Shown here: in pieces, positions 1-7,838 of the stretch
Position numbering within the stretch: position 1 is the stretch's first letter
Layout of the letters: each line of letters starts with the position of its first letter
Notes under the pieces: generated by a model
What the model saw: only the letters and a program-made list of their open reading frames with translations
What the model was told of the DNA's origin: nothing
Databases searched by the model: none
Program-made: the position numbers and the translations under genes
Origin: Treponema sp.
GTDB lineage: Bacteria; Spirochaetota; Spirochaetia; Treponematales; Treponemataceae
NCBI GenBank assembly: GCA_017963165.1
Contig: JAGCTZ010000158.1
Span: 1-13,940 of the forward strand
Direction of reading: 5' to 3'
DNA: 13,940 bases

Positions 1-60
1 AGAACTTTGGCGAATCCATTGACCTATGTGGAACTGATTTCAGTTATCCAAGAATCTTAG
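1..60 (+). CDS. possible 3' tail of an upstream gene
   Basis: Frame 1 is open from the first base to a TAG at 58-60 and would encode a 19-residue C-terminus ending ELISVIQES. The segment is too short to assign a family. Frame 3 is also open, to a TGA at 102-104, so the reading frame is uncertain. In favour of some gene ending here, a terminator-like hairpin with a T-tract follows at 209-232. The codons (TTG and CTG for Leu, CAA for Gln) fit the rest of the window, which prefers CTT and CAG, less well than expected. Confidence 0.22.
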   Translation, partial: RTLANPLTYVELISVIQES

Positions 61-122
61 AGTTGGTAAATTGCCGAAAGATCTTACCTGCATTTTTCTC
101 TTGACAGATGACACAACATATT

Positions 123-223
123 AGGGGAAGGCTTTCCCCTCTTCGTACTCGGCGGAACAAAACTGCAAGTTTTCGAAGAAAACTTGGTAAGGTTACGAAG
201 TAACCGACGTTCCCCACGGGAGC
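123..223. repeat. cluster of four hairpins, probable dispersed intergenic repeat
   Basis: Four perfect or near-perfect hairpins lie in tandem. The first has arms 123-129 and 134-140 around a GGCT loop. The second has 9-bp arms 166-174 and 178-186 around a GAA triloop. The third has 6-bp arms 191-196 and 200-205, again with a GAA triloop. The fourth, 209-214 and 218-223, precedes a T-tract. The GGCT-loop hairpin, a GGCGGAA motif (151-157) and the GAA-triloop hairpins all recur in the GC-rich element at 3349-3438, so the two look like members of one family. It could instead be a small structured RNA ending at the terminator, but I see no convincing promoter just upstream. Confidence 0.5.
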
Positions 224-232
224 ATTTTTTTT
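209..232 (+). terminator. intrinsic terminator
   Basis: A 6-bp stem (209-214 with 218-223, one G-U pair, loop CAC) is followed after one base by eight consecutive T (225-232). This is the classic Rho-independent arrangement on the plus strand. It would end a transcript entering from the left edge and insulate the gene at 331. Confidence 0.6.
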
Positions 233-257
233 CATCATTAAATTCAATCTTTATAAT
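229..257 (+). promoter_or_regulatory. candidate sigma-70 promoter, distal
   Basis: A perfect TATAAT at 252-257 lies 17 bases after TTTTCA (229-234), a 4/6 match to TTGACA. Transcription would start near 264 and give a leader of about 67 nt before the ATG at 331. The -35 hexamer overlaps the T-tract of the preceding terminator. Confidence 0.4.
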
Positions 258-296
258 ACAGATACCTTCATCTTCCCCCTGAACAAATGTTTTCTA

Positions 297-325
297 TTGA
301 AATTCATCATTTTGGCCGATAATAT
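297..325 (+). promoter_or_regulatory. candidate sigma-70 promoter, proximal
   Basis: TTGAAA at 297-302 (5/6 to consensus) is followed either by GATAAT at 318-323 with 15-bp spacing or by TAATAT at 320-325 with 17-bp spacing. Transcription would begin at about 330, at or next to the ATG at 331. That would make the message leaderless, or nearly so, for the upstream ATG, or leave a short leader before the ATG at 346. It is an alternative or addition to the distal candidate. Confidence 0.33.
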
Positions 326-330
326 AAGGT

Positions 331-1743
331 ATGGAAGAAGAGATAATGGTATTTACAAACCAGCTCGAAGTAGCTTTAATGGCTAAACAGACCTGGTTCA
401 ACACAGACAGACTCCAGAAAATGTTAGAGCAGTTTCGTCTGCTTTTTACCTGTGTACGCAATTTAAATGAAGTTCTTATAAAACGCTCTCTTATTCAGCC
501 GGACCCTTATAAGCTGGAATCAAGAATTTCGGAAATTGCAACAATCGAAACATCACCTTTCACAGAAAACGAAGATGCAAATGTTCTTGGAAAACGTTTT
601 TCTGATTACGAAATGATGCTCGACTTTATCTGTACTTATTTCCGTTTTTCGGTTGAAAATATAAATGTCAGCAGAATCAAAATCCTTATGGATCTAATTG
701 ATGCATTTGACTGGACAAACCTATCTTCCAATAATTCAAAATCAAATACACGTGCGCTTGCAACTGCACTTACAAAAGCAAGATTAAATGCACCTTCTGT
801 TACAATAAGCCTTATAAATGACAGTCAGGAAAAATGTTCAAAATGCTGTAATTTTATTAAATCATATCTTACAGAACTGGCTGATTTTCAAAAGGAACTT
901 TATAAAGGAAATCTTCGCAAGGATTTATTTGAACATCCAGATTTTGACAGGAAAAAAGCCTTCTCTTCTGCAGATGCAGAACTTGCCGAAATCAAACGAC
1001 TTTATGTAAAAACAACAGGAAAGAAAACCTTTTATACAGATTTAGTTCAGGAAATAATTTCAGAAGATCAGGGACCTGATAAAGACGCTTTGCGACAGAA
1101 GCTTCTTTCAAAGCTTGAAATTAAAATTCAGGAAACAAGAAAAGAAACAAAAACTGTAAATCCACATGATTTGATTATGTCGGCAGTTTTTTCACTTGGA
1201 GTTTTGGGTTCAATTCTGGGACAGATTTCAGTTAAGCTTTCTGATAATTTTAATCTTTTATTCTTTGTAAGAAAAACTTTGTTTTCTAAATTTATGGACG
1301 CCCTTAAAAAAGCGCTTGGTATTAAAGATAAGGAACGTTCCTGTACAATTATTGTTACAGATCAGCAGTCGGGAGCAAAGACTTCTCAAACAATTCAGGT
1401 TAATTCACTCCTGGCACAGTTGAATAGGCTTGCACATATTTATTCTGGAATTGCCGCAAAAGGAAATGAATACAACAAGGTAAATGCTGCAAAAGAAGAT
1501 GATGTCCTTATTTTCTTAAACAAACAGATTCAGGAAAATCAAAAACTTTTTACAATTATTAATGCACTTGATGAACATTTTAAATCTCATGTTGATATAA
1601 CACAGCGTTCAAAGGTAAAGGGCCTTAAGATTGATCTTTCTTCCTATAGAAATGCAATTATTGCTGTAAATAAAAAACGTGGTGAATATGTATCTGCAAA
1701 AGAAGAAATTGAGCAGATGAGAAAGTTAGGTGTAGTTAATTAA
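331..1743 (+). CDS. conserved-looking hypothetical protein, mostly helical with a central hydrophobic segment
   Basis: I do not recognise this 470-residue protein. It is lysine-rich, has no signal peptide and looks largely alpha-helical. One hydrophobic stretch (about residues 279-320, from HDLIMSAVFSLG to LLFFVRK) could be one or two membrane-contacting helices or the core of a helical bundle. The last 100 residues are charged and helical, ending EEIEQMRKLGVVN. Codon use matches the neighbouring genes, so it is very probably a real native gene. The start is uncertain: ATG 331 has no properly spaced Shine-Dalgarno, whereas ATG 346 (MVFTNQL) has GGAAG at 333-337 eight bases upstream. The stop is 2 bases before the solute-binding protein gene, so the two are probably co-transcribed. 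A spirochaete-specific family is a guess. Confidence 0.8.
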   Translation: MEEEIMVFTNQLEVALMAKQTWFNTDRLQKMLEQFRLLFTCVRNLNEVLIKRSLIQPDPYKLESRISEIATIETSPFTENEDANVLGKRFSDYEMMLDFICTYFRFSVENINVSRIKILMDLIDAFDWTNLSSNNSKSNTRALATALTKARLNAPSVTISLINDSQEKCSKCCNFIKSYLTELADFQKELYKGNLRKDLFEHPDFDRKKAFSSADAELAEIKRLYVKTTGKKTFYTDLVQEIISEDQGPDKDALRQKLLSKLEIKIQETRKETKTVNPHDLIMSAVFSLGVLGSILGQISVKLSDNFNLLFFVRKTLFSKFMDALKKALGIKDKERSCTIIVTDQQSGAKTSQTIQVNSLLAQLNRLAHIYSGIAAKGNEYNKVNAAKEDDVLIFLNKQIQENQKLFTIINALDEHFKSHVDITQRSKVKGLKIDLSSYRNAIIAVNKKRGEYVSAKEEIEQMRKLGVVN

Positions 1744-1745
1744 TT

Positions 1746-3332
1746 ATGAAGGCTGATATAAAACGGTTTCTATCTGTTGTTTTATTAATTTTTCTTGGCG
1801 GGTTTATCTGGGCACAGAATAACCAATTTCAATCAGAAAATCTGCAGTCTGATATTGATTTAAAGAATGATACGCTGACTATTGTCGAACCTGTTTATTC
1901 GCATAATCTTAATCCGCAGACAACAAGTTATTCTTCTGATGCACAGATTCTTTCTGGGCTTTATGAAGGCTTGTTTTCTTATGACCCGGTAACTTTAAGT
2001 CCAACTTATGCAATTGCAGTTGATTATCGTATTTCGCGTGATAAAAAACGCTGGAGCTTTACAATAAATCCAAATGCCTGCTTTAGTAACGGTGAAAAGA
2101 TTACAGCTTATAGTGTCCGCGATTCCTGGCTTAATCTTCTGGCTGATCCTATGGCAGCTTATGCTTCTTTGCTTGATGTTGTAAAAGGTGCGGCCGATTA
2201 TCGCAATGGTTTATGCAGCGCAGAGGAAGTTGGAATCTATGTAGATTCTGATGAAGTTCTTTCTATTCATCTTGTTCAACCGGCAAATTATCTTCCAAAG
2301 CTTTTATGTCATTCTGCTTTTTCTGTAATTCATCGTTCGCCTACAGTTTATTCCGGTCCTTTCTATCTTGATGATATGGAAGAAGGTTTTTATAAAATGA
2401 AAAAAAATCCTTACTATTGGGATAAGGATAATGTAAAGCTTAACGAAATCTGCTTTTTCCAGAGTAATGATGCTGTTGAAAATGCATTTTATTTTAATAC
2501 TGGAATGGCAGACTGGGTAACCGCAAATCTTGATACTTCTATGCTTATTAATAAAAATGCCTTTACCTTTAATGCAGAATTTGCAACTTGTTTTCTTTTC
2601 TTTAAACAGAATTCTTCTATCTGGGATAATCTGGAATTTAGGACTGCACTTTTTGAAGCAATTCCGTGGGATGCACTTCGTAACGATTATTATGTAGGTG
2701 CAAAAACCTTTGTTTATCCTCTTGCCGGTTATCCTGATGTTGATGGTTTTTCTTATACCGATGTAAACGAAGCTAAAATTCTGATGGATGCTGCCCGCGA
2801 AAAATATAATGTTCCGCAGGATAAGGTTCTTCAGATTATTTTGGAAATTCCCGAAAACAGTTTTTCTAATGACAGACTTGCTGCTTTGAGTGACGCCTGG
2901 GCTCAGCTTGGGGTAGAGTTGCTTGTTCGCCAGAAATCAACTTATGATTATTTTATGGGTGTAAAAGCTTCTGATGCAGATTTATTTGTTTACACCTGGG
3001 TAGGCGATTTTGCAGATCCTCTTGCATTTCTTGAACTTTTCCGTGGCGGTTCAACACTTAATGATTCGGGCTGGAACAACAAAGAATTTGACAGACTTAT
3101 TGATGAGGCAGCAGAAGGTACAGAAGAAGAGCGTTACAGACTTCTTGCACAGGCAGAAACAATTCTTCTTGATGACTGTATGGTAATTCCTGTTCATCAT
3201 CCGGTTATTTATAACGTAATAGATAAAAACGTTGTAGGCGGCTGGTCAGAGAATGCGTTTGATTTTCATCCGCTTAAGTATTTGTATAAGAAGATAGAGA
3301 AATCAACTGTTCCAAATATTGTGAAAAAATAA
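1746..3332 (+). CDS. extracellular solute-binding protein, family 5 (oligopeptide-binding OppA/DppA-like)
   Basis: The 528-residue protein starts with a signal peptide: K2 to R7, then a hydrophobic core at residues 8-22, with likely type I cleavage around WA/Q at 23-24. No cysteine follows the core, so it is not an obvious lipoprotein, unlike many spirochaetal binding proteins. Family 5 features appear in order: LNP (55-57), QILSGLYEGL (67-76), the W103 region, FSNGEKITAYSV (113-124), and near residue 413 YTWVGDFADPLAFLELF followed by WNNKEFDRLIDEA. Such proteins bind peptides, nickel or glycosides in the periplasm and deliver them to an ABC permease. No permease or ATPase gene is in the window, so its partner and ligand are unknown. 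There is no good Shine-Dalgarno (TTAGG at 1726-1730 is 15 bases away); translation may be coupled to the gene ending at 1743. Length is normal for the family. Confidence 0.93.
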   Translation: MKADIKRFLSVVLLIFLGGFIWAQNNQFQSENLQSDIDLKNDTLTIVEPVYSHNLNPQTTSYSSDAQILSGLYEGLFSYDPVTLSPTYAIAVDYRISRDKKRWSFTINPNACFSNGEKITAYSVRDSWLNLLADPMAAYASLLDVVKGAADYRNGLCSAEEVGIYVDSDEVLSIHLVQPANYLPKLLCHSAFSVIHRSPTVYSGPFYLDDMEEGFYKMKKNPYYWDKDNVKLNEICFFQSNDAVENAFYFNTGMADWVTANLDTSMLINKNAFTFNAEFATCFLFFKQNSSIWDNLEFRTALFEAIPWDALRNDYYVGAKTFVYPLAGYPDVDGFSYTDVNEAKILMDAAREKYNVPQDKVLQIILEIPENSFSNDRLAALSDAWAQLGVELLVRQKSTYDYFMGVKASDADLFVYTWVGDFADPLAFLELFRGGSTLNDSGWNNKEFDRLIDEAAEGTEEERYRLLAQAETILLDDCMVIPVHHPVIYNVIDKNVVGGWSENAFDFHPLKYLYKKIEKSTVPNIVKK

Positions 3333-3348
3333 TATGGAAAAGAGTTGT

Positions 3349-3438
3349 AGTGCCGCGGGGTTTTAGGGGTGCGACCCCTAGGAGAGGGGGTGGCGGAAGA
3401 CCGCGAAGCGGGCTGAAGACAGGGGGAGGCTTCCCCCT
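3349..3438. repeat. GC-rich multi-hairpin intergenic repeat
   Basis: This 90-bp block is roughly 69% G+C by hand count, in sharp contrast to the AT-rich genes around it. It contains the palindromic CCGCGG (3353-3358), a perfect 7-bp hairpin with a GCG loop (3364-3370 with 3374-3380), a 4-bp stem with a GAA triloop (3401-3404 with 3408-3411) and a 7-bp hairpin with a GGCT loop (3421-3427 with 3432-3438). The GGCT-loop hairpin, the GAA-triloop hairpin and the GGCGGAA motif (3392-3398) also occur in the 123-223 cluster. It encodes no protein and lacks a T-tract on the plus strand. It is most likely a member of a dispersed, REP- or MITE-like family. Confidence 0.62.
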
Positions 3439-3445
3439 CATATAA

Positions 3446-3474
3446 TTGAAAAAATCCCCCCAAAGGGATATAAT
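3446..3474 (+). promoter_or_regulatory. strong sigma-70-type promoter of the ackA operon
   Basis: TTGAAA (3446-3451), a 17-bp spacer and a perfect TATAAT (3469-3474) give 11 of 12 consensus positions at optimal spacing. Transcription would start near 3481, leaving about 27 nt of leader that ends with Shine-Dalgarno AGAGGA (3497-3502), five bases before the ATG at 3508. The spacer contains a small inverted repeat (TCCC and GGGA arms). The promoter starts only 8 bp after the GC-rich repeat. Confidence 0.75.
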
Positions 3475-3507
3475 TTTACAACAATTTTTTATATATAGAG
3501 GATTTTT

Positions 3508-4851
3508 ATGGTAATTCTTACATTGAACTGTGGTTCATCAAGCGCAAAGTACCAGGTTTATGACTGGGACAACAAAGAAGTAATGGCTAACGGTGTTGTT
3601 GAACGCATCGGAATTGAAGGAAGCTGCATTACTCACAAGGCAAAGGGAAAGAAAACTGAAATTACAAGCCCTTGTCCAACTCACAAAGAAGCAATTGAAC
3701 TTATTATTAAAGAAATTACAGACCCTGAAGTGGGTGTAATTAAATCTATGGACGAAATTAGTGCTGTAGGACACCGCGTGCTTCATGGTGGTGAAAAATT
3801 CACAAAGTCTGTACTTATCACTCCAGAAGTTCTTGACGGTTTCCGCGAGGTAATTGATCTTGGACCTCTTCATATGCCTGCAAATATCATGGGTATTGAA
3901 GCTGCTCAGAAGGTTATGCCAAACATTCCTCATTCAGCAATTATGGATACAGCATGGCACCAGACAATGCCGGAAGAAACATTCCAGTATGCTATTCCAC
4001 GCGAATGGTACGAAAAATATGCTGCACGCCGCTATGGTTTCCACGGAACTTCTTTCCTTTACACTGCAAAACGTGCTGCTGTTCTTCTTGGAAAAGATCC
4101 TAAAGATACAAACCTTATCATCTGTCACATTGGAAACGGTTCTTCTATGTGTGCTGTAAAGAACGGTGTTTGCTACGATACAACAATGGGTATTACTCCT
4201 CTTGAAGGTCTTGTAATGGGTACACGTTCTGGAGACCTTGACCCGGCTCTTCCTTTCTACATCATGCGCAAAACTGGTATGACTGCAGATGAAATGGATA
4301 CAGCCTTGAACAAGAAGTGTGGATGTCTTGGTATTACAGGAAAATACTCTGACCGCCGCGATATTGAAATTGATGCAGCAAAGGGCGACAAGCTTTGCCA
4401 GCTTTCTATTGATATGGAAGCTTTGCGCATTAAGAAATACATTGGTGCCTTCATGGCAGAACTTGGTCATGTAGATGCAATCGTTTGGACTGCAGGTGTA
4501 GGCGAGCGTGGACCAATTACACGTATGAAGGCTTGTTCCGGTCTTGAAGAATATGGAATTAAGATTGATGCTCAGCGCAACGAATGGAGCTTCTGTGGAA
4601 ATGCAGAAACTTACATCCACGCCGATGACAGCAAAACAAAGATTTTTGTAATTCCTACAGATGAAGAGCTTGTAATGACAGAAGATGCTTACGCTCTTAT
4701 GAAGGGAACTTACGATGTTCATACAAACTTTAAGTACAGCTTCCAGGATCCTAACTATGTAAATAAGGCCCGCGAAGAAGGCTTAAAGGGTGACCTCGTA
4801 AAACGCCCTAACATTGCAAAGATTCTTGCACGCGACATTATAGGTAAATGA
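3508..4851 (+). CDS. ackA: acetate kinase
   Basis: The product is a cytoplasmic enzyme interconverting acetyl phosphate + ADP and acetate + ATP, normally the ATP-yielding last step of the Pta-Ack fermentation route. Acetokinase signatures are all present: LNCGSSSAK with N7, GHRVLHGG with R90, MDTAWH with D147, YGFHGTS with H179, HIGNGSS with H207, GTRSGDLDP with R240, a nucleotide-loop motif [11 protein letters not shown], and PTDEEL with E386/E387. These match the catalytic and phosphate-contacting residues known in the family, so it should be active. At 447 residues it is about 45 longer than the usual ~400; the extra part is a C-terminal tail from about residue 401 ([16 protein letters not shown] onward). 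A good Shine-Dalgarno (AGAGGA) supports the start. No pta is in the window. Its TGA overlaps the next gene's ATG (ATGA at 4848-4851), making it the first gene of a four-gene overlapping operon. Confidence 0.98.
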   Translation: MVILTLNCGSSSAKYQVYDWDNKEVMANGVVERIGIEGSCITHKAKGKKTEITSPCPTHKEAIELIIKEITDPEVGVIKSMDEISAVGHRVLHGGEKFTKSVLITPEVLDGFREVIDLGPLHMPANIMGIEAAQKVMPNIPHSAIMDTAWHQTMPEETFQYAIPREWYEKYAARRYGFHGTSFLYTAKRAAVLLGKDPKDTNLIICHIGNGSSMCAVKNGVCYDTTMGITPLEGLVMGTRSGDLDPALPFYIMRKTGMTADEMDTALNKKCGCLGITGKYSDRRDIEIDAAKGDKLCQLSIDMEALRIKKYIGAFMAELGHVDAIVWTAGVGERGPITRMKACSGLEEYGIKIDAQRNEWSFCGNAETYIHADDSKTKIFVIPTDEELVMTEDAYALMKGTYDVHTNFKYSFQDPNYVNKAREEGLKGDLVKRPNIAKILARDIIGK

Positions 4852-7838
4852 GAAAATTCGTCCTGTTTTTGTTTTTGACAATTTCGCTGCTGTGTCAACT
4901 AACTGCTCAGGAAAGTACTTCTAATGCAGAAGAGATTAATGAGCAGTACGAATTGTTTTCATGGGAGCCGGTTGCAAAAGCAAAGCAGTACGGTGTTACT
5001 GTCGAAAAATATGATGCTTCGACAGATACCTGGAGTGAATACAAAACAGTCAAAACAACAGAAACCCAGGTTGAAATTCTGTTCACTCCAGGAACCTTCA
5101 GGGTTTCTATTGCAACCTACAACCTTATAGGACGAAAAGGTAAATCGTCTGAATGGGTAACCTTTAAAATTCTTGAAGAAAACATTCCGTATTTAAACGA
5201 GCGTTTTCTTCCCAAAAGTCAGGAATGGAATGCTCCTGTTCTTTTTATAAATCATGACAGTTCAAACAATATTGCAGACGATGCTCTCCCGGGTGGCTAC
5301 GATGCCGCAAATTATATTACTGCACCGGAAGGTTTCGGCGAAAATTCTATCCTTATAAAAGGCCGCAATATTTTTTCTCCAAAAACGGAATTTTATCTTG
5401 TACCAAAAGACGAAAATTCCGAAGGCGGCAAGGAATTTATAAATTATTGTGATGACCGCAAGGAGCAGAAGCTCGAAGTCATCCAGCGAAATTCAAAAGA
5501 CTATTCCGTTGTTGTTTCTTATGATCCGCAAAAGCTTTCGGCTGGCTACTATGCACTGGAGGTTCGGAATCCTGGAGATAACCGCGATTCAATAGAACTG
5601 CTTGTTCTTGATGATGCAGCAAATCAGATTACACCCGAAAAAGGCTTTGAAGTTGACGAGCATTATAACGTAAACTTTTTTGCAGAAAAGAATTTTGGAA
5701 AGTATGAATTTTCAATAAAAGGAAAAGGCTTTAATACTTATACAGATTTTTATCTTGAGCCTGCAAAAGGAACTTTTCCTTATCCGTTTGAAACAGAGCT
5801 TGCGCGCGATAATATAGACCTTGAAATTACAGGCATCTATAAGCAGGGTGGTGGAAATGCACAGATTACAATGACCTGCGAAATAGAAAAGCTACGGACA
5901 GGTTATTACAATCTTATTGCAAAAAGCTGGAATGGCGCGTCTGCAAAATTTATCTGCCTTGTAAAAAAGCCGTTTGTAAATGATTATACGGGTCACGTTA
6001 AAAAGCTTAAAACAAAATACAATAAAAAATCAGAATATGTTGATGTAACAATTATTGACAGTAAGTTTGATTCTTCCAAAACTTATACGCTTGTTTCGGA
6101 ATACGATTCTACAATAGATTCCAATAAGCGGGTAAAGCTTTCGCTTTCTTTATCAGGAAAAAAACTTACGGGAACACTTACTCCCGATGAGCTTACAATT
6201 GCAAAATATGCTCTTATTATAGAAGACGAAGCTTCTTACGATGTTGTGTACTGCGATATAGATAACCGCCTTAAGCTTTCGCAGAATAAAATGACAGACA
6301 GTGTAGTTTCAAAAACTTTTTTCAGGCCGGTTGGAAGTGGCGGAGCAGTTACCCTTGACGCAGATTCTGTCGGCTCTGTTGTATATTTTGATAATGAACT
6401 TGAAATGAAAAAGCGAATGCCACCGTTGTTTTCGAATTTCAAATTTGATTTGACCTTCCTTAAGGATATGACAACTGTTGTCGGAGTAGAATTAGATCTT
6501 GTAAACTTTGGCTTTGTTTCTCTTTCTACAGGTTATGAATATAGGACAGTAACGTTGGACGCAGAACATGCTGTCTTTGCAACTTTAAGATTTGCCATAC
6601 CAAATAATTATTTCCAGCCATATTTGGGCGCAGGTTTAGGCCAGAATCTTGTTATACCTCAGTCGGGAATAAAAGATTTTGATTCTGTTTTGGGAATATT
6701 TAAGGATAAAAATCAGACTTATGCTTATGCACAGGCTGGCGTAGTTTTGTTTACAGTTATTGATGTAAGGTACAATCTTATTCTTAATAATCTGTTTAGT
6801 TCGCGATATTTTACAGAATCTGTTTCGTTCGGATTTTCATTCCCTCTGCGTTCTTATAAGTTTAAGCGAAAGGTTATTACTCAATCTGCACAAATTACAA
6901 AGCCTGGTGCGCTCGAAGGTTCAACGCTTATTGAACCGGAACGAAAGATTCCGGTTGATGAAATTGAAATTTATAAGAGTAGTTCTGTCGGTGGATTTGC
7001 AAACTTTAATTCTCTTAAAACTGTTACGTTAGATCCTAATGTTCAGACGATAGAAGAAAATGCTTTTGCCGATTGTAAGAATTTGGCGGAAGTTAAATTT
7101 GAAAGAAATATAAAGGATGCAACTCCGCTTATAATAAAGACAAATGCTTTTGCGGGTGATACAAAAATAGAATCAATAAGGCTGCCTGTAAGAACAACTG
7201 TTGTTCAGACTGGAGCTTTTGCCGGATGGACAAGTGGTCAGATAATTGTACTTGACTGGCTGCCTGATGATAACACAGAAAGAGATTTGTCGGGACTTGT
7301 AGACTGTTCTGCAACTGTCCTTTATCTAAATGATGAAGTGTTCCACGGAGCTTACAATACACCGCTTGAAGATGCAAGAAACTGGTGTCCGATAAATGAC
7401 CTTGTGATGAGGAATGTTTCTGTTCTTGTGGATGACACACTTGTGCTTGGCGTAAGGCTTAAAGGTCTTGCTCCTGCCTGGTATAGACGTGAACTTGATA
7501 CATGGATAAATCAGGAATCACCACAGGAAATTATTGATTATATTCAAACAGGCGACAGAATCAAATTTAAGGTTCAGGGTGACGGAAACAGTTATAACTT
7601 TATTCTTACGACCGAGGGAGGCGGCTACTTCTACTATAAATTTAAGACAGTAGAAGACGAACTTACCGAAGTTGAAATTCCATATAAAAAACTTAAAAAG
7701 TATAGTTACTCCAGTCAGAAAAAACTGGATGTGGATAGTATTAAGATGTGCTGTATTCTTCCAATGTGTAAAGACGAATGGAACGAAGCAACCTTCTTTG
7801 ATTTTGAGGTAACTGATAATGAAAAAAAGAAGAATTAA
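4848..7838 (+). CDS. large secreted multidomain envelope protein: Fn3-like, IPT-like, beta-barrel-like segment and BspA-type LRR
   Basis: This 996-residue protein begins with a signal peptide (hydrophobic residues 4-17, cleavage near TAQ at about 19-21; no convincing lipobox). Visible regions are: a fibronectin-III-like domain (about 30-110, [12 protein letters not shown] to SEWVTF); two or three IPT/TIG-like beta domains (about 158-255, 281-375 and 384-471, with repeats of the type [15 protein letters not shown] and [13 protein letters not shown]); a stretch of alternating hydrophobic strands with aromatic and glycine residues (about 524-671, including YLGAGLG and FSFPLRSY) resembling an outer-membrane beta-barrel; a BspA-type leucine-rich repeat block (about 713-824, with [13 protein letters not shown] and VVQTGAFAG); and a C-terminal beta domain (about 850-995) that may resemble CIA30/CBM11-type jelly rolls. 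LRR blocks of this type often mediate adhesion or protein contacts. It overlaps ackA by 4 bases and the cyclase gene by 20. The LRR call is firm; the barrel and C-terminal calls are tentative. Confidence 0.87.
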   Translation: MRKFVLFLFLTISLLCQLTAQESTSNAEEINEQYELFSWEPVAKAKQYGVTVEKYDASTDTWSEYKTVKTTETQVEILFTPGTFRVSIATYNLIGRKGKSSEWVTFKILEENIPYLNERFLPKSQEWNAPVLFINHDSSNNIADDALPGGYDAANYITAPEGFGENSILIKGRNIFSPKTEFYLVPKDENSEGGKEFINYCDDRKEQKLEVIQRNSKDYSVVVSYDPQKLSAGYYALEVRNPGDNRDSIELLVLDDAANQITPEKGFEVDEHYNVNFFAEKNFGKYEFSIKGKGFNTYTDFYLEPAKGTFPYPFETELARDNIDLEITGIYKQGGGNAQITMTCEIEKLRTGYYNLIAKSWNGASAKFICLVKKPFVNDYTGHVKKLKTKYNKKSEYVDVTIIDSKFDSSKTYTLVSEYDSTIDSNKRVKLSLSLSGKKLTGTLTPDELTIAKYALIIEDEASYDVVYCDIDNRLKLSQNKMTDSVVSKTFFRPVGSGGAVTLDADSVGSVVYFDNELEMKKRMPPLFSNFKFDLTFLKDMTTVVGVELDLVNFGFVSLSTGYEYRTVTLDAEHAVFATLRFAIPNNYFQPYLGAGLGQNLVIPQSGIKDFDSVLGIFKDKNQTYAYAQAGVVLFTVIDVRYNLILNNLFSSRYFTESVSFGFSFPLRSYKFKRKVITQSAQITKPGALEGSTLIEPERKIPVDEIEIYKSSSVGGFANFNSLKTVTLDPNVQTIEENAFADCKNLAEVKFERNIKDATPLIIKTNAFAGDTKIESIRLPVRTTVVQTGAFAGWTSGQIIVLDWLPDDNTERDLSGLVDCSATVLYLNDEVFHGAYNTPLEDARNWCPINDLVMRNVSVLVDDTLVLGVRLKGLAPAWYRRELDTWINQESPQEIIDYIQTGDRIKFKVQGDGNSYNFILTTEGGGYFYYKFKTVEDELTEVEIPYKKLKKYSYSSQKKLDVDSIKMCCILPMCKDEWNEATFFDFEVTDNEKKKN

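Noticed and set aside
101..106. Perfect TTGACA as a possible -35 box before the hairpin cluster
   Set aside because: There is no -10 hexamer at 15-19 bp; the nearest candidate, CATATT at 117-122, leaves only 10 bp of spacing.
44..247. 67-codon minus-strand open frame near the left edge
   Set aside because: It runs through the hairpin cluster and terminator; no ribosome site or recognisable protein pattern.
3421..3445. GGCT-loop hairpin as a terminator for the binding-protein gene
   Set aside because: The stem is strong, but it is followed by CATATAATTG rather than a T-tract, so intrinsic termination on the plus strand is not supported.
3266..3463. 65-codon minus-strand open frame across the GC-rich repeat
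   Set aside because: Its sequence comes from the hairpin repeat and the 3' end of the binding-protein gene; composition is Pro/Arg/Ser-rich and unlike real genes here.
3934..4722. 262-codon minus-strand open frame inside ackA
   Set aside because: It is the antisense shadow of a gene with full acetokinase motifs; the translation is Cys/Ser/His-rich with no domain and no ribosome site.
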